64,000 nt of DNA from Georgenia thermotolerans. Lineage in GTDB: Bacteria > Actinomycetota > Actinomycetes > Actinomycetales > Actinomycetaceae. The stretch lies in the NCBI RefSeq assembly GCF_009193185.1, contig NZ_VUKF01000012.1:41550-105549 (forward strand), in the 5' to 3' direction. Position numbers and translations under genes: made by a program. Shown piece after piece: positions 24,685 through 33,155 of this stretch (position 1 is its first letter; each line of letters opens with the position of its first letter). The notes under the pieces are model-generated. The model saw nothing but the letters and a program-made list of their open reading frames with translations, had not been told where the DNA came from and did no database searches.

Positions 24685-26636
24685 GCGCGCACCTCGGGAT
24701 CGGCGTCTCCGCGGAGACGCGTGGCCGAGGCGTTTCCGCGGAAACGCGTGGCCGAGACGTTCCCGCGGAAACGGCGGACGTCGCCGCGGACCCGCGCATC
24801 GCCCTGCACGCCGGCCCGCTGCTGGCCCAGTTCAACGCGGCGGGCATCCTCGCCGCGGCGGACGTGCACGTCGCCCGGCGGCTCGGCCGGCTGGCCCGCG
24901 AGGCCGACGAGCGGGTCCTGCTCGCCGGCGCGCTGGCCGTGCGGGCGGTGCGCTCGGGCTCGGTGTGCGTCTTCCTCGACGACCTCGCCGCCCTCGCCGT
25001 GCCCGAGGGGGAGGACGTCGTCGAGGTCGGTGAGCTGCCCTGGCCCGAGCCGGGGGAGTGGCGCGCCGCCATCGAGGCCAGCCCCCTCGTCGCCGTCGGC
25101 GTCCACGGTCCCGCCGACCGGCCGGTGCGCTGGCTGGACGGCCGCCTCTACCTGGACCGGTACTGGCGCCACGAGATGGTCGTGCGCCGCGCGGTCGACG
25201 CCCGCCTGGGGGCGCTCGCCCCGGCCCCGGCGCCCGCCGAGGCCGTGGCCGCCGCCGCGCAACGGCTCTTCCCCAGTCCACAGGACGATCGCCAGCGCCT
25301 CGCCGCCGCGACGGCGGTCCGCAGCCGGCTCACCGTGCTCACCGGCGGCCCCGGCACGGGCAAGACGACCACCGTCGCCCGCGTGCTCGCCGTCCTGCAG
25401 GAGGTGGCCGGGCCCGGCCTGCGGGTCGCGCTCGCGGCCCCGACCGGCAAGGCCGCCGCCCGGCTGCAGGAGGCCGTGCGCGCGGAGGTCGCGCGCCTGG
25501 CCGAGCCCGACCGGGCCGCGGTGGGGGAGCCGGAGGCCACCACCGTGCACCGGCTGCTGGGCTGGCGGCCGGGCAGCTCCACCAGGTTCCGCCACGACGC
25601 CGACCACCACCTGCCCCACGACGTGGTCGTCGTCGACGAGACCTCGATGGTCTCCCTGCCGCTCATGGCGCGCCTGCTCGAGGCGCTGCGCCCCGAGGCC
25701 CGGCTGCTGCTCGTGGGCGACCCCGACCAGCTCGCCTCGGTCGAGGCCGGCGCCGTGCTCGGTGACCTCGTGGCCCGCCCGCCGGTCGCCGACGCCCTCC
25801 CCGCCGCGCTCGCGGCGATCGTGCCCGACGACGTCCCGACCGACGCCGCCGCCCTGGCCGCCCTGCGCAACGGGGTGGTCCGCCTCGAGCGGGTCCACCG
25901 GTTCAGCGGCGCGATCGCCGAGCTCGCGTCGGCCATCCGCGCCGGCGACGCCGACCGCGTCCTCGCCGTGCTGCGCTCGGACGCGCGAGAGGTGGAGTTC
26001 GTCGAGGCCGCCGGGGAGCGCCTGACCGACGCCGAGGTCGCCGGCGTGCGGCACGACGCCACGGCGGCCGGGGCCGCGCTGGTCGCCGCCGCGCGGGCGG
26101 GCGACGCCGCCGAGGCGCTGAACGCCCTGGAGTCCCACCGCCTGCTGCTCGCCCACCGCCGCGGCCCGGCGGGCGTGGCCCACTGGGCGGGGCTCGTCGA
26201 GGGCTGGGTGCGCGAGGCCGCGGGCCCCGACGCCACGCAGTCCCCGTGGTACCCCGGCCGCCCGCTGCTGGTCACCAGCAACGACCGGGACACGGGTCTG
26301 TACAACGGCGACACCGGCGTGGTCGTCGGCGACGGCGCCGAGGGCGTGGTCGCCGTCTTCGGCGACCCCGACCAGCCGCTGCGTGTGCGCCCGCACCGCC
26401 TCCCGCCGGTGGAGACGGTCCACGCCATGACGGTGCACCGCGGCCAGGGCAGCCAGTTCGCCCACGTCTCCCTCGTGCTGCCGCCGGCCACCTCGCCGCT
26501 GCTCACCCGGGAGCTGCTCTACACCGCGGTCACCCGGGCGCAGGAGCTCGTGCGCATCGTCGGCGCCGCCGACGCGGTGCGGGCGGCGGTCGAGCGACCG
26601 GTACGGCGGGCGAGCGGGCTCCGCGAGCCCCTGTAG
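24681..26636 (+). CDS. recD: Exodeoxyribonuclease V subunit alpha (RecD)
   Basis: A 651-residue SF1B helicase. Walker A T-G-G-P-G-T-G-K-T-T-T is about residue 221, Walker B V-V-V-D-E-T-S-M about 319, and motif V/VI V-H-R-G-Q-G-S-Q-F about 585. RecD is the fast 5'-3' motor of RecBCD. ATG 24681 overlaps the recB stop. Residues 7-33 are a repeat insert (G-V-S-A-E-T-R-G-R twice, then D-V-P-A-E-T-A-D-V) encoded by palindromic 27-bp units; family similarity begins only afterwards at L-L-A-Q-F-N-A-A-G-I-L-A-A-A-D-V-H-V-A. Confidence 0.95.
   Translation: MSAHLGIGVSAETRGRGVSAETRGRDVPAETADVAADPRIALHAGPLLAQFNAAGILAAADVHVARRLGRLAREADERVLLAGALAVRAVRSGSVCVFLDDLAALAVPEGEDVVEVGELPWPEPGEWRAAIEASPLVAVGVHGPADRPVRWLDGRLYLDRYWRHEMVVRRAVDARLGALAPAPAPAEAVAAAAQRLFPSPQDDRQRLAAATAVRSRLTVLTGGPGTGKTTTVARVLAVLQEVAGPGLRVALAAPTGKAAARLQEAVRAEVARLAEPDRAAVGEPEATTVHRLLGWRPGSSTRFRHDADHHLPHDVVVVDETSMVSLPLMARLLEALRPEARLLLVGDPDQLASVEAGAVLGDLVARPPVADALPAALAAIVPDDVPTDAAALAALRNGVVRLERVHRFSGAIAELASAIRAGDADRVLAVLRSDAREVEFVEAAGERLTDAEVAGVRHDATAAGAALVAAARAGDAAEALNALESHRLLLAHRRGPAGVAHWAGLVEGWVREAAGPDATQSPWYPGRPLLVTSNDRDTGLYNGDTGVVVGDGAEGVVAVFGDPDQPLRVRPHRLPPVETVHAMTVHRGQGSQFAHVSLVLPPATSPLLTRELLYTAVTRAQELVRIVGAADAVRAAVERPVRRASGLREPL
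24703..24773. repeat. Three 27-bp palindromic repeats in frame at the RecD N-terminus
   Basis: GCGTCTCCGCGGAGACGC (24703-24720) and GCGTTTCCGCGGAAACGC (24730-24747) are perfect 18-bp palindromes. A third, imperfect copy is at 24758-24773. The spacing is 27 bp, so each unit adds nine residues without shifting frame. Core TTCCGCGGAA is shared by the units. Confidence 0.9.
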
Positions 26637-26734
26637 CCCGGCCCGGTGTGCGGAGGGCTGCCGACGCGCGCCGCCTCGCCCGGGCCCCTACCGTGACAGG
26701 TCCTGGTCCTCCAGCACGCGGCGGTGATGCGGTC

Positions 26735-27928
26735 ATGGGTTCTCCACGGCACCACGACGTCGTGATCGTCGGCGGCGGCAACGCCGGCATCTCCCTGGCG
26801 GCGAAGCTGCGGCGCATGGGCTGCCAGGACGTGGCCGTCGTCGAGCCCAAGCGGGTCCACCACTACCGGCCCCTGCTCAGCTACGTCGGGGGCGGGATGG
26901 CGACGCTGGAGGAACTGACCCGCCCCCAGGCGAAGTGCATCCCCTCCGGGTGCACCTGGTACGCCAACGAGGTGGTCGGCATCGACCCCGACCGGTCGGT
27001 CGTGCACCTCGCCACCGGGCCCGACCTGCACTACACCGACGTGGCGGTGTGCCCGGGCTCGCGGGTCGACTGGGCCGCGATCCCCGGGTCCGAGGAGGCG
27101 GTGGGCACCGCCGCGGCGGCGACCAGCTACCTGCCTGAGCAGGCGGTGAAGACCTGGACCATGCTCTCCTCCCTGACGGCGGGACGGGCCGTGTTCGTCA
27201 TCTCCGACCGCCACGTGCCGTGCGCCCCGGTCGGCCTCAAGCCGCTCTTCATGGCCGCGGACCACTGGCGCCGCTCCGGCGTCCTCGGTGACATCGTCAT
27301 CGAGCTGCTCGTCGAGGGCAGCCGGCTCGTCAATCACGACGACGCCGACCGCGAGCTCCGCACGGCGGCCGACAGCTTCGGCGTGCGCGTGCGGACCCGC
27401 ACCACGGCCGAGGCCGTGCGCGCCTCCGCGCGCTCGCTCCGGGTGCGCAGCCCCGAGGGCACCGACGACCTGACCTACGACGCGCTCTACCTCGCCCCGC
27501 CGCACCGCGCCCCGCAGTGGGTCGCCGCGAGCGGCCTCAGCACCGCGGAGGCGGCCGGGTTCGCCGCCGTGGACCCGCACACGCTCCAGCACGTGCGGCA
27601 CCCGCGGGTGTGGGGCCTGGGCGACGTCGCCACCGTGGACACGCTCCCGTCCGGTGGGGCCCTGCGCAGGCAGGTTCCGGTGGTCGCCCACAACATCGCC
27701 GCGCAGCGCGCGGGGCGTGGCCTGCGCCGCTACGACGGCTATTCCGTCGCCCCGGTCACGACCAACCGCCGCGAGCTGCTGCTGGCCGAGTTCGACCGCG
27801 ACGGGCACCCTGAGCCGTCCGTGAGTACCCCCGACCTCGCACGGCCGCGACGCAGCACCTTTGTCTTCGACCGCTATCTCGAGCCCCGGATCTACTGGCA
27901 CCGCCTGCTCAAGGGCAACGTGCGGTAG
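26735..27928 (+). CDS. SQR-like FAD-dependent NAD/quinone oxidoreductase
   Basis: A 397-residue two-dinucleotide-fold flavoprotein. The FAD loop V-I-V-G-G-G-N-A-G-I-S is at residues 9-19 and the late W-G-L-G-D-V-A-T motif near 292. Cysteines in V-A-V-C-P-G-S and in D-R-H-V-P-C-A-P-V-G-L-K-P occupy places comparable to catalytic cysteines of type II sulfide:quinone reductases, and the C-terminal F-V-F-D-R-Y-L-E-P-R-I-Y-W-H-R-L-L-K-G is also SQR-like. It may oxidise sulfide or another donor at the membrane. No persulfide dioxygenase or rhodanese gene is adjacent, so the sulfide role is only probable. Confidence 0.75.
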   Translation: MGSPRHHDVVIVGGGNAGISLAAKLRRMGCQDVAVVEPKRVHHYRPLLSYVGGGMATLEELTRPQAKCIPSGCTWYANEVVGIDPDRSVVHLATGPDLHYTDVAVCPGSRVDWAAIPGSEEAVGTAAAATSYLPEQAVKTWTMLSSLTAGRAVFVISDRHVPCAPVGLKPLFMAADHWRRSGVLGDIVIELLVEGSRLVNHDDADRELRTAADSFGVRVRTRTTAEAVRASARSLRVRSPEGTDDLTYDALYLAPPHRAPQWVAASGLSTAEAAGFAAVDPHTLQHVRHPRVWGLGDVATVDTLPSGGALRRQVPVVAHNIAAQRAGRGLRRYDGYSVAPVTTNRRELLLAEFDRDGHPEPSVSTPDLARPRRSTFVFDRYLEPRIYWHRLLKGNVR

Positions 27929-28043
27929 CGCGTCGCCGCTGCCCCGCGAGCGGAGATCACACCGAGAACGGCCGGCGAAGGGCACGGCATGACCACCCGC
28001 CACGCCAACACGTAGAGCCCGCCTCCGGGTTCATGAATCTGGA

Positions 28044-28072
28044 TTTACTGCTGTTGTATGATCATATTTAAA
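28044..28072 (+). promoter_or_regulatory. AT-rich promoter region for the small membrane protein
   Basis: TTTACT (28044-28049) and TTTAAA (28067-28072) are spaced by 17 bp in a markedly AT-rich patch. The spacer contains a perfect 10-bp palindrome TATGATCATA (28057-28066), a possible operator. Confidence 0.4.
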
Positions 28073-28115
28073 AGCGATCTAAGCGGATCCATTTGTTCCT
28101 CTCCAAGGAGACTTC

Positions 28116-28382
28116 ATGGTGGAGACTCGGCAGCAGGCTGGCGTCAGTACCGGCGCCGGCATCGCTATCGCAGGCACCTGGTTTGCCGGGGCTGCCGTCA
28201 CCATCACGATCCTGCTCATCGCGTTCGTCGTCGGTGACTCGGGCCCGCACGACGGGCCGGTGGGTTCCGAGAGCCCCCTTGAAGCGAGCCCCGGTGCCGT
28301 CATCATCCTGTTCCTGATCTTTGCCGCGCCGCTGATCGCCGCCTACAGCACGACAAAGTTGATCCTCGGAAGGGGCAACTAA
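28116..28382 (+). CDS. Small two-TM membrane protein, unknown
   Basis: An 88-residue protein with two hydrophobic helices (about residues 16-40 and 61-80) joined by an acidic Gly/Pro-rich loop, so both ends should face the same side of the membrane. AAGGAG lies five bases before the ATG. Its upstream region and codons are visibly less GC-rich than all neighbours, which suggests recent acquisition. No family is recognised; size and shape would also suit a holin-like or stress peptide, but nothing proves that. Confidence 0.6.
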   Translation: MVETRQQAGVSTGAGIAIAGTWFAGAAVTITILLIAFVVGDSGPHDGPVGSESPLEASPGAVIILFLIFAAPLIAAYSTTKLILGRGN

Positions 28383-28513
28383 GTCCCTCTCTTCATGTGA
28401 GCCGCCCGAGAAGGGCTCGTCGAAGTGTGCGGGGCCGTAATTCTTTGCGTCAGATGCGAGTCGATCTCCGGGAGACTCTGCGCCTCCCGGCGCCTGCTCA
28501 CCGGCGCTTCCGG

Positions 28514-29026
28514 TCACCGGCGGCGCCGGGCAGCGTTCTCCTGCTTGCGCCGCTCGCGTTCCAGGACCGCCGGTGATCGCACCGGCCAGACGTAGGGCAG
28601 GTCGTCGGGCACGTCGGGAAAGCGCGGCCGGTAGTACTCGGGGTCCTTGCGGATCAGGTTGGACCGGTGGCTCCGCAGCAGCGCCGGGTCGAAGAGCCAT
28701 CCCGGCAGGGCGCCGTCGGCGGCCAGCTCCTCATAGCTCCTGATGGCCGGCACCCCGGCGGCGGCGAGGTCGGTGGTGATCGTCTCCGCGCACGTGTCGC
28801 CGAAGCCCCGGGCCGTCCAGGCCGCGCACATCGTCAGCCCGTAGCGGCCGAGCGCCTCCTCGCGCTCCTTCCACATGAGGACGGCCGGGTGCGACTTCCA
28901 GGCGTAGTCGGGCCACGTCAGCGCCCGGACGATCTGGATGACCTCCACGCGCTGCTTGCCCAGCCGCTTGTCGTCGAGCACCCGGGCGGTGGCGGCGAAG
29001 TCGCTGTACGGCAGGAAGGTCTGCAT
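28514..29026 (-). CDS. MSMEG_6728-type protein (pyrimidine-dimer glycosylase-like)
   Basis: A 170-residue protein. The start M-Q-T-F-L-P-Y-S-D-F-A-A-T-A-R-V-L-D-D-K-R-L-G-K-Q-R (shown in parts) and the later L-R-S-H-R-S-N-L-I-R-K-D-P-E-Y-Y are hallmarks of the actinobacterial MSMEG_6728 family, related to the Pyr_excise group. The early Arg, Asp and Lys cluster could serve in glycosylase chemistry, though activity is not established as far as I know. Its ATG overlaps the stop of the Nei gene by one base, and this coupling supports a DNA-repair role. Confidence 0.8.
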   Translation of the reverse strand: MQTFLPYSDFAATARVLDDKRLGKQRVEVIQIVRALTWPDYAWKSHPAVLMWKEREEALGRYGLTMCAAWTARGFGDTCAETITTDLAAAGVPAIRSYEELAADGALPGWLFDPALLRSHRSNLIRKDPEYYRPRFPDVPDDLPYVWPVRSPAVLERERRKQENAARRRR

Positions 29027-29796
29027 CAGCGCGCCTGGCAGCGGGGGCAGGAGTACGAGGTGCGCCCGCCGATCTCCGCCGTCTGGATCGGCGTGCCGCA
29101 GTCGTAGCAGGACCGCTGCTTGTAGACCCGTCGGGCCCGGTCCTCCGGGACGGCCAGGCGATCCTCGTCGTCGACGGTGATGATCCGCCCCTCTTCCACG
29201 GCCAGCGCCATCATCCGGGCCAGGGTGGACCAGAGCGCCTCGAGCTCCGCCTCGGACAGGTCACCCGCGCGCCGGGTCGGCGCGATGCGGCAGGCGTGCA
29301 GCGCCTCGGCGCGGAAGACGTTCCCCACCCCGGCGACGACGCCTTGATCGAGCAGCGCGGCGCCGATCGGGCCCCGGAACGCGACGATGCGCCGTCGCGC
29401 CTCCGCCGGGTCGGCGTCCGCGCGCAGGGGGTCGGGGCCCAGCCGGCCCACGAGGGCGTCCCGCTCGCGGGGACCAAGAAGCTCGCAGGTGCTCGGGGCG
29501 ATGAGGTCCCAGGCGACGCCGTCCGCCGCCAGGCGCAGGCGGACCTGGCGCATCGGCTCCCCGGTGACCGGGGAGAACCGCAGCCACTTGCCGCGCATGC
29601 CGAGATGGACGTGCACGGTGCGCTTGCCCGAGGTGTCGACGAGCAGGTGCTTGCCCACGGCGTCCACGTCGAGAACGGTAGCCCCGTTTACGGTCTCGGC
29701 GGCGACCCGGCCCTGCGGGGACGTCGCGGTCACCCGCGTGCCGACGAGCTCGGCCATGTCCCGGGCGAGCCGGTGGATGGTGTGCCCCTCCGGCAT
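29026..29796 (-). CDS. nei: Endonuclease VIII-type DNA glycosylase (Fpg/Nei family)
   Basis: A 256-residue DNA glycosylase/AP lyase. It begins M-P-E-G-H-T-I-H-R, giving the catalytic Pro2 and Glu3; the conserved Lys is in V-G-K-H-L-L (residue 49). The H2TH region contains D-Q-G-V-V-A-G-V-G-N-V-F-R-A-E, and the C-terminus has a zinc finger C-Y-D-C-G-T-P then Y-S-C-P-R-C-Q. The P-E-G-H-T-I start is the Nei rather than Fpg (P-E-L-P-E) form. It removes oxidised pyrimidines. It is the first gene of a two-gene unit with the MSMEG_6728-type protein. Confidence 0.92.
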   Translation of the reverse strand: MPEGHTIHRLARDMAELVGTRVTATSPQGRVAAETVNGATVLDVDAVGKHLLVDTSGKRTVHVHLGMRGKWLRFSPVTGEPMRQVRLRLAADGVAWDLIAPSTCELLGPRERDALVGRLGPDPLRADADPAEARRRIVAFRGPIGAALLDQGVVAGVGNVFRAEALHACRIAPTRRAGDLSEAELEALWSTLARMMALAVEEGRIITVDDEDRLAVPEDRARRVYKQRSCYDCGTPIQTAEIGGRTSYSCPRCQAR

Positions 29797-29896
29797 GAGC
29801 GGCTCCTTCCCGGCGTCCGACGCCGCCTCTCGGCAGAGCCTCGACGGTAGAAGGTGCGGGCGGACACGGCACCCGCTGACGGGCGCGCCCCGCCGG

Positions 29897-30820
29897 TCAC
29901 AGCGCGCGCGCCGCCTCGACGAAGATCCCGCGCAGCCAGCTCTTGAAGTCGTCGTCGGCCAGCCACGGGTTCCACACCATGTCCGTGCCGAGCCGCTGGA
30001 TCGGGAACGGGAACTCCTCGATGCGCAGGTCGAGGTAGGCGCTCATCGCCGTGGTCACCCGGTACCGGTGCACCGCCACCCCGCCGGCGCCGGCGATGAG
30101 CTGCGGGATCAGCAGGCTGTCGGAGACGTACTGGCGCACCGTGTACTCCAGCCCCTCCGCGTCCAGGACCTCGTAGGGCCGGTACCGGTGCGGCGAGGAG
30201 TCGAACGTGACGTGCGGCAGCGTCGCCAGCAGCTCGGCGGCGCTCGCCTTGGGCGCGCGGGAGTTGGTGATGACCACCCACCGGTCGTCGTACAGGCGCT
30301 CGCGGGGGATCGGGAGCGAGAACGCCTCGGACATGAGCATCACGTCCACGCCGTCCTCGGTGAACATCGCGCTCGACGGCATCGGCGCGATGCGCATCCG
30401 CAGCACCGCGTGCGGCGCCCGCTCCGCCAGCAGCCGGGCGAACGTGCTCCCGATGACCAGGGCCGTGCTGCTCGTCATCGCCACGGTGATGACGCGGCGG
30501 TCGACGGCGGGGTCGAACGGCGCGGAGCCGACCACCCGGGCCGTCTGATGCAGCGCCCGCCGCAGCGGGACGATCAGCTCCACCCCGCGCGGGGTCAGCG
30601 ACATCCCGCTGCCCTGGCGCACGATGAGGTCGTCGCCGAGCAGCCGGCGCATGCGCCGCAGCGCGTGGCTCATCGCGGGCTGCGACAGGCCCACCCGGGC
30701 GGCCGCCCGCGTCACCGACCGCTCCTCCAGCAGCGCCAGGAGCGGCACCAGGAGGTTGAGGTCGACCGAGGCCAGCCGGGCGAGCTCGGTGTCCGCCGGC
30801 GCGGCCAGGTCGCTAGCCAT
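29897..30820 (-). CDS. LysR-family regulator (NodD/aromatic type)
   Basis: A 307-residue LysR protein. The winged helix is at residues 15-75 (L-N-L-L-V-P-L-L-A-L-L-E-E-R-S-V-T-R-A-A-A-R-V-G-L, then S-Q-P-A-M-S-H-A-L-R-R-M-R). The following R-R-L-L-G-D-D-L-I-V-R-Q-G and late M-V-W-N-P-W-L-A-D-D are typical of the NodD/LinR-like branch, which often senses aromatic or chlorinated compounds. ATG 30820 overlaps the upstream HtaA gene by eight bases; ATG 30841 is also in frame. It probably controls the divergent ferredoxin-P450 operon. Confidence 0.87.
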   Translation of the reverse strand: MASDLAAPADTELARLASVDLNLLVPLLALLEERSVTRAAARVGLSQPAMSHALRRMRRLLGDDLIVRQGSGMSLTPRGVELIVPLRRALHQTARVVGSAPFDPAVDRRVITVAMTSSTALVIGSTFARLLAERAPHAVLRMRIAPMPSSAMFTEDGVDVMLMSEAFSLPIPRERLYDDRWVVITNSRAPKASAAELLATLPHVTFDSSPHRYRPYEVLDAEGLEYTVRQYVSDSLLIPQLIAGAGGVAVHRYRVTTAMSAYLDLRIEEFPFPIQRLGTDMVWNPWLADDDFKSWLRGIFVEAARAL

Positions 30821-31361
30821 CGCCGCGCGTGGTGGGGGCATCGCGGAGCGGGGCCGGCACGCCGTGGCCCGGGACCGCGACGCGGAGCGGGCTCAGCGGC
30901 TCGCCGACGCCGTACTGCCCGCCGAGGAGGAGCCGCCCGTGGCCGGTCAGCGAGGCGGCGAGCTCCAGCGCGGCCACGTCGTCCCCCGCCGGGCCGTCCC
31001 CGGCCGAGGCCGGCCCGACCAGCACGAGGTCGGCGAACGGGAGGCGGGCGTCGGGGTCGCGGCCTCCGCGCTCGCGGATCAGCAGGGTGCCGTGCCCGCC
31101 GTCCAGCTCCACGCGCGGGTCGCGCAGCTCGACGTCCAGGGCGCCCCAGTGCCCGGTGAGCCGGACGGCGCCGAGAAACTGCCAGGCGCGGACGGCGTCG
31201 CCGGCCGCGGTGCCCGGCGGCTCCTCCGCGTGGGGGAACCAGAAGCCCTGCGCGGCGCGGGAGGCCGGGGCGAGGGCCTCGACCGCGCCGTCCGCGAGCC
31301 CCTCGACGTAGGCCACCAGGCTGTCCTTGACCGCCCAGGTCAGTCCGGCCGTCGTGGTCAC
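30813..31361 (-). CDS. HtaA-domain protein without signal peptide
   Basis: A 182-residue protein. L-T-W-A-V-K-D-S-L-V-A-Y-V-E-G-L at the start and the later V-R-L-T-G-H-W-G-A-L-D-V-E-L-R-D-P-R-V-E-L match HtaA domains, which in corynebacteria bind haemin at the cell surface. Here there is no signal peptide, sortase motif or membrane helix, so it should be cytosolic. It sits upstream of the LysR gene (8-bp overlap) and divergent from ferredoxin and P450 genes. It might hold a hydrophobic substrate or deliver haem; neither is shown. Confidence 0.72.
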   Translation of the reverse strand: MTTTAGLTWAVKDSLVAYVEGLADGAVEALAPASRAAQGFWFPHAEEPPGTAAGDAVRAWQFLGAVRLTGHWGALDVELRDPRVELDGGHGTLLIRERGGRDPDARLPFADLVLVGPASAGDGPAGDDVAALELAASLTGHGRLLLGGQYGVGEPLSPLRVAVPGHGVPAPLRDAPTTRGDG

Positions 31362-31696
31362 CGCTCACCTCATCGTCTTCCGGGGCGCCCGACGCCGACA
31401 CCCTTGTGCCGTCTGCGCGACCCGCGCGTGGCAGTCACTGTGCCGCCGCGCGGAGGGTGCGTCAAGTGAATCTCGCCGGGGTGACTGCATTCTGCGCGTG
31501 CATGGCCCGTCGCCGGATGCCGAACACGGGCACTGGAGGAACGGCGCGGCCTGCTGCGGGTTTCCTGAGGCGCGCGACATTCACTCCGTGCATGCCGCAA
31601 TGCGTTCAATTTATTTGATTGACACCGTGTCAGCCCACACACTGCTGCGTAAAGCGAGTCGAGCGATCGGCTCGCTCAGTGTTCCGGGAGGCACCA
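31362..31696. promoter_or_regulatory. 335-bp divergent intergenic control region
   Basis: No gene is seen. The part nearest the ferredoxin gene is AT-richer (around 31606-31620). TGACAC-C-GTGTCA (31620-31632) is a perfect 6-1-6 inverted repeat, and an imperfect dyad GCATGCCGCAATGC lies at about 31590-31603; either could bind the LysR protein. GGGAGG for the ferredoxin start is at 31686-31691. Confidence 0.5.
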
Positions 31697-31885
31697 ATGA
31701 AGATCATCCTCGACCGACCGCGCTGCGAGGGCCACGGCCTGTGCGAGGAGGCGGCGCCGCACCTCATGCACCTCGACGACGACGGCGAGCTCGTCATCGA
31801 CGTCGAGACCGTCGAGGGCGCCGACGCCGACGCCGCCAAGGCCGCCGCCCGGGTGTGCCCGGTCGCCGCGCTGAAGCTGGCCTGA
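31697..31885 (+). CDS. P450-type ferredoxin with C-x2-H-x2-C / CP motif
   Basis: A 62-residue ferredoxin. Only three cysteines are present: Cys10 and Cys16 in R-C-E-G-H-G-L-C, and Cys54 in R-V-C-P-V. The C-x2-H-x2-C spacing with a final C-P is the pattern of actinobacterial P450 partners, where the cluster is [3Fe-4S] or a [4Fe-4S] with an unusual fourth ligand. It should shuttle electrons from the next gene product to the P450 at 33156. The ATG follows GGGAGG. Its stop overlaps the reductase start. Confidence 0.92.
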   Translation: MKIILDRPRCEGHGLCEEAAPHLMHLDDDGELVIDVETVEGADADAAKAAARVCPVAALKLA

Positions 31886-33045
31886 TGACCCGCCCGCTGC
31901 GCCGCGTCGTCGTCGCCGGCAACGGCATCGCCGCCCTCACCGCGAGCGACTCCCTGCGGGCCGCCGGGTTCGACGGCGAGCTGACCGTCGTCGGCGCCGA
32001 GACCCACGCCCCCTACAGCCGCCCCGCGCTGTCCAAGGCGGCGCTCCTCGACGCCGAGGAGATGACCTCCCACGAGCTGCCCGCCCCCACCCACGAGGCG
32101 ACCGAGCTCCTCGGTGTGTCCGCGGCGGGACTGGACGTCGACCGCAAGGTGGTGGCGCTCGACGACGGCACCGAGGTCCCCTACGACGGCCTCGTCATCG
32201 CCACCGGCGCCCGCGCCCGGCGCCTGGGACGAGAGGGCCTGGCCGGCGAGCTGACCCTGCGCGGCCTGGACGACGCCCTGGCGCTGCGCGGCCACCTGGC
32301 GAGCCGGCCGACCGTCGCCGTCGTCGGCGGCGGCCCGCTCGGGATGGAGATCGCCTCCGGCTGCCTCGCCGTCGGCTGCGACGTCACCCTCGTCTCCTAC
32401 GGCCGCCCCCTGGCCCAGCAGCTCGGCCCGTACCTGTCCGACCTCCTCGTCGCCGCCGCCGAGCGCCAGGGGCTGCGCCTCGCGCCCACCCACGCCACCG
32501 GCGTGCGCGAGGCCGGCGGCCACCCGCAGGTGGTGCTGGCCGACGACTCGGCGATCGACGCCGAGCTCGTGGTCAGCGCCGTCGGCGACGACCCCAACCT
32601 CGAGTGGCTGGGCACCAGCGGGCTGCTGACCGACGGCCGCCTCGCCGTCGACACCCGCGGGCGGGTGCGGCCCGACGTCGTCGCCGCGGGGGACGTGGCG
32701 ACCATCCTGACCCGGCGCGGCGCCGGCCGCGTGCCGCTGTGGACCAGCGCCATCGAGCAGAGCAAGATCGCGGCGCTGGGCCTGCTCGCCGGGGACGACG
32801 GCCCCGAGCTCGACCTCCAGCCGTACTTCTGGACCGAGCAGTTCGGCCTGACCCTCAAGGCCAGCGGCTTCCTGCCGCTGACCGGGGCGCCGGAGATCGT
32901 CGACGGCGACCCCGCCGGCGCGGCGCTGCTGCGCTGGGCCCACGACGACGGCTCGGGCACCGCCGTCGCCCTCAACTACCGCATCCCGGTGCCCCGGCTG
33001 CGCCGCCTGAGCGCCGCCGCCCCCGCGGCCACCTCCGCCGCCTGA
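31885..33045 (+). CDS. NAD(P)H-dependent ferredoxin reductase
   Basis: A 386-residue flavoprotein of the putidaredoxin-reductase group. FAD loop V-V-A-G-N-G-I-A-A-L is at residues 9-18, the A-P-Y-S-R-P-A-L-S-K segment follows, the NAD loop V-V-G-G-G-P-L-G-M-E is about 147, and V-A-A-G-D-V-A-T is about 268. It would pass electrons from NAD(P)H to the 62-residue ferredoxin. The ATG overlaps the ferredoxin stop by one base. A P450 gene follows after 110 bp. Confidence 0.92.
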   Translation: MTRPLRRVVVAGNGIAALTASDSLRAAGFDGELTVVGAETHAPYSRPALSKAALLDAEEMTSHELPAPTHEATELLGVSAAGLDVDRKVVALDDGTEVPYDGLVIATGARARRLGREGLAGELTLRGLDDALALRGHLASRPTVAVVGGGPLGMEIASGCLAVGCDVTLVSYGRPLAQQLGPYLSDLLVAAAERQGLRLAPTHATGVREAGGHPQVVLADDSAIDAELVVSAVGDDPNLEWLGTSGLLTDGRLAVDTRGRVRPDVVAAGDVATILTRRGAGRVPLWTSAIEQSKIAALGLLAGDDGPELDLQPYFWTEQFGLTLKASGFLPLTGAPEIVDGDPAGAALLRWAHDDGSGTAVALNYRIPVPRLRRLSAAAPAATSAA

Positions 33046-33155
33046 CCCCTGCCCACCCCGGCGGCTTCGTCCGCCGGCCGATCCCGCGGCGGCCTCGCCC
33101 GCCGTCCACCCCGACGACCCACGACGACGCGGGTCCCAACCCTCCGAGGTGCCTC

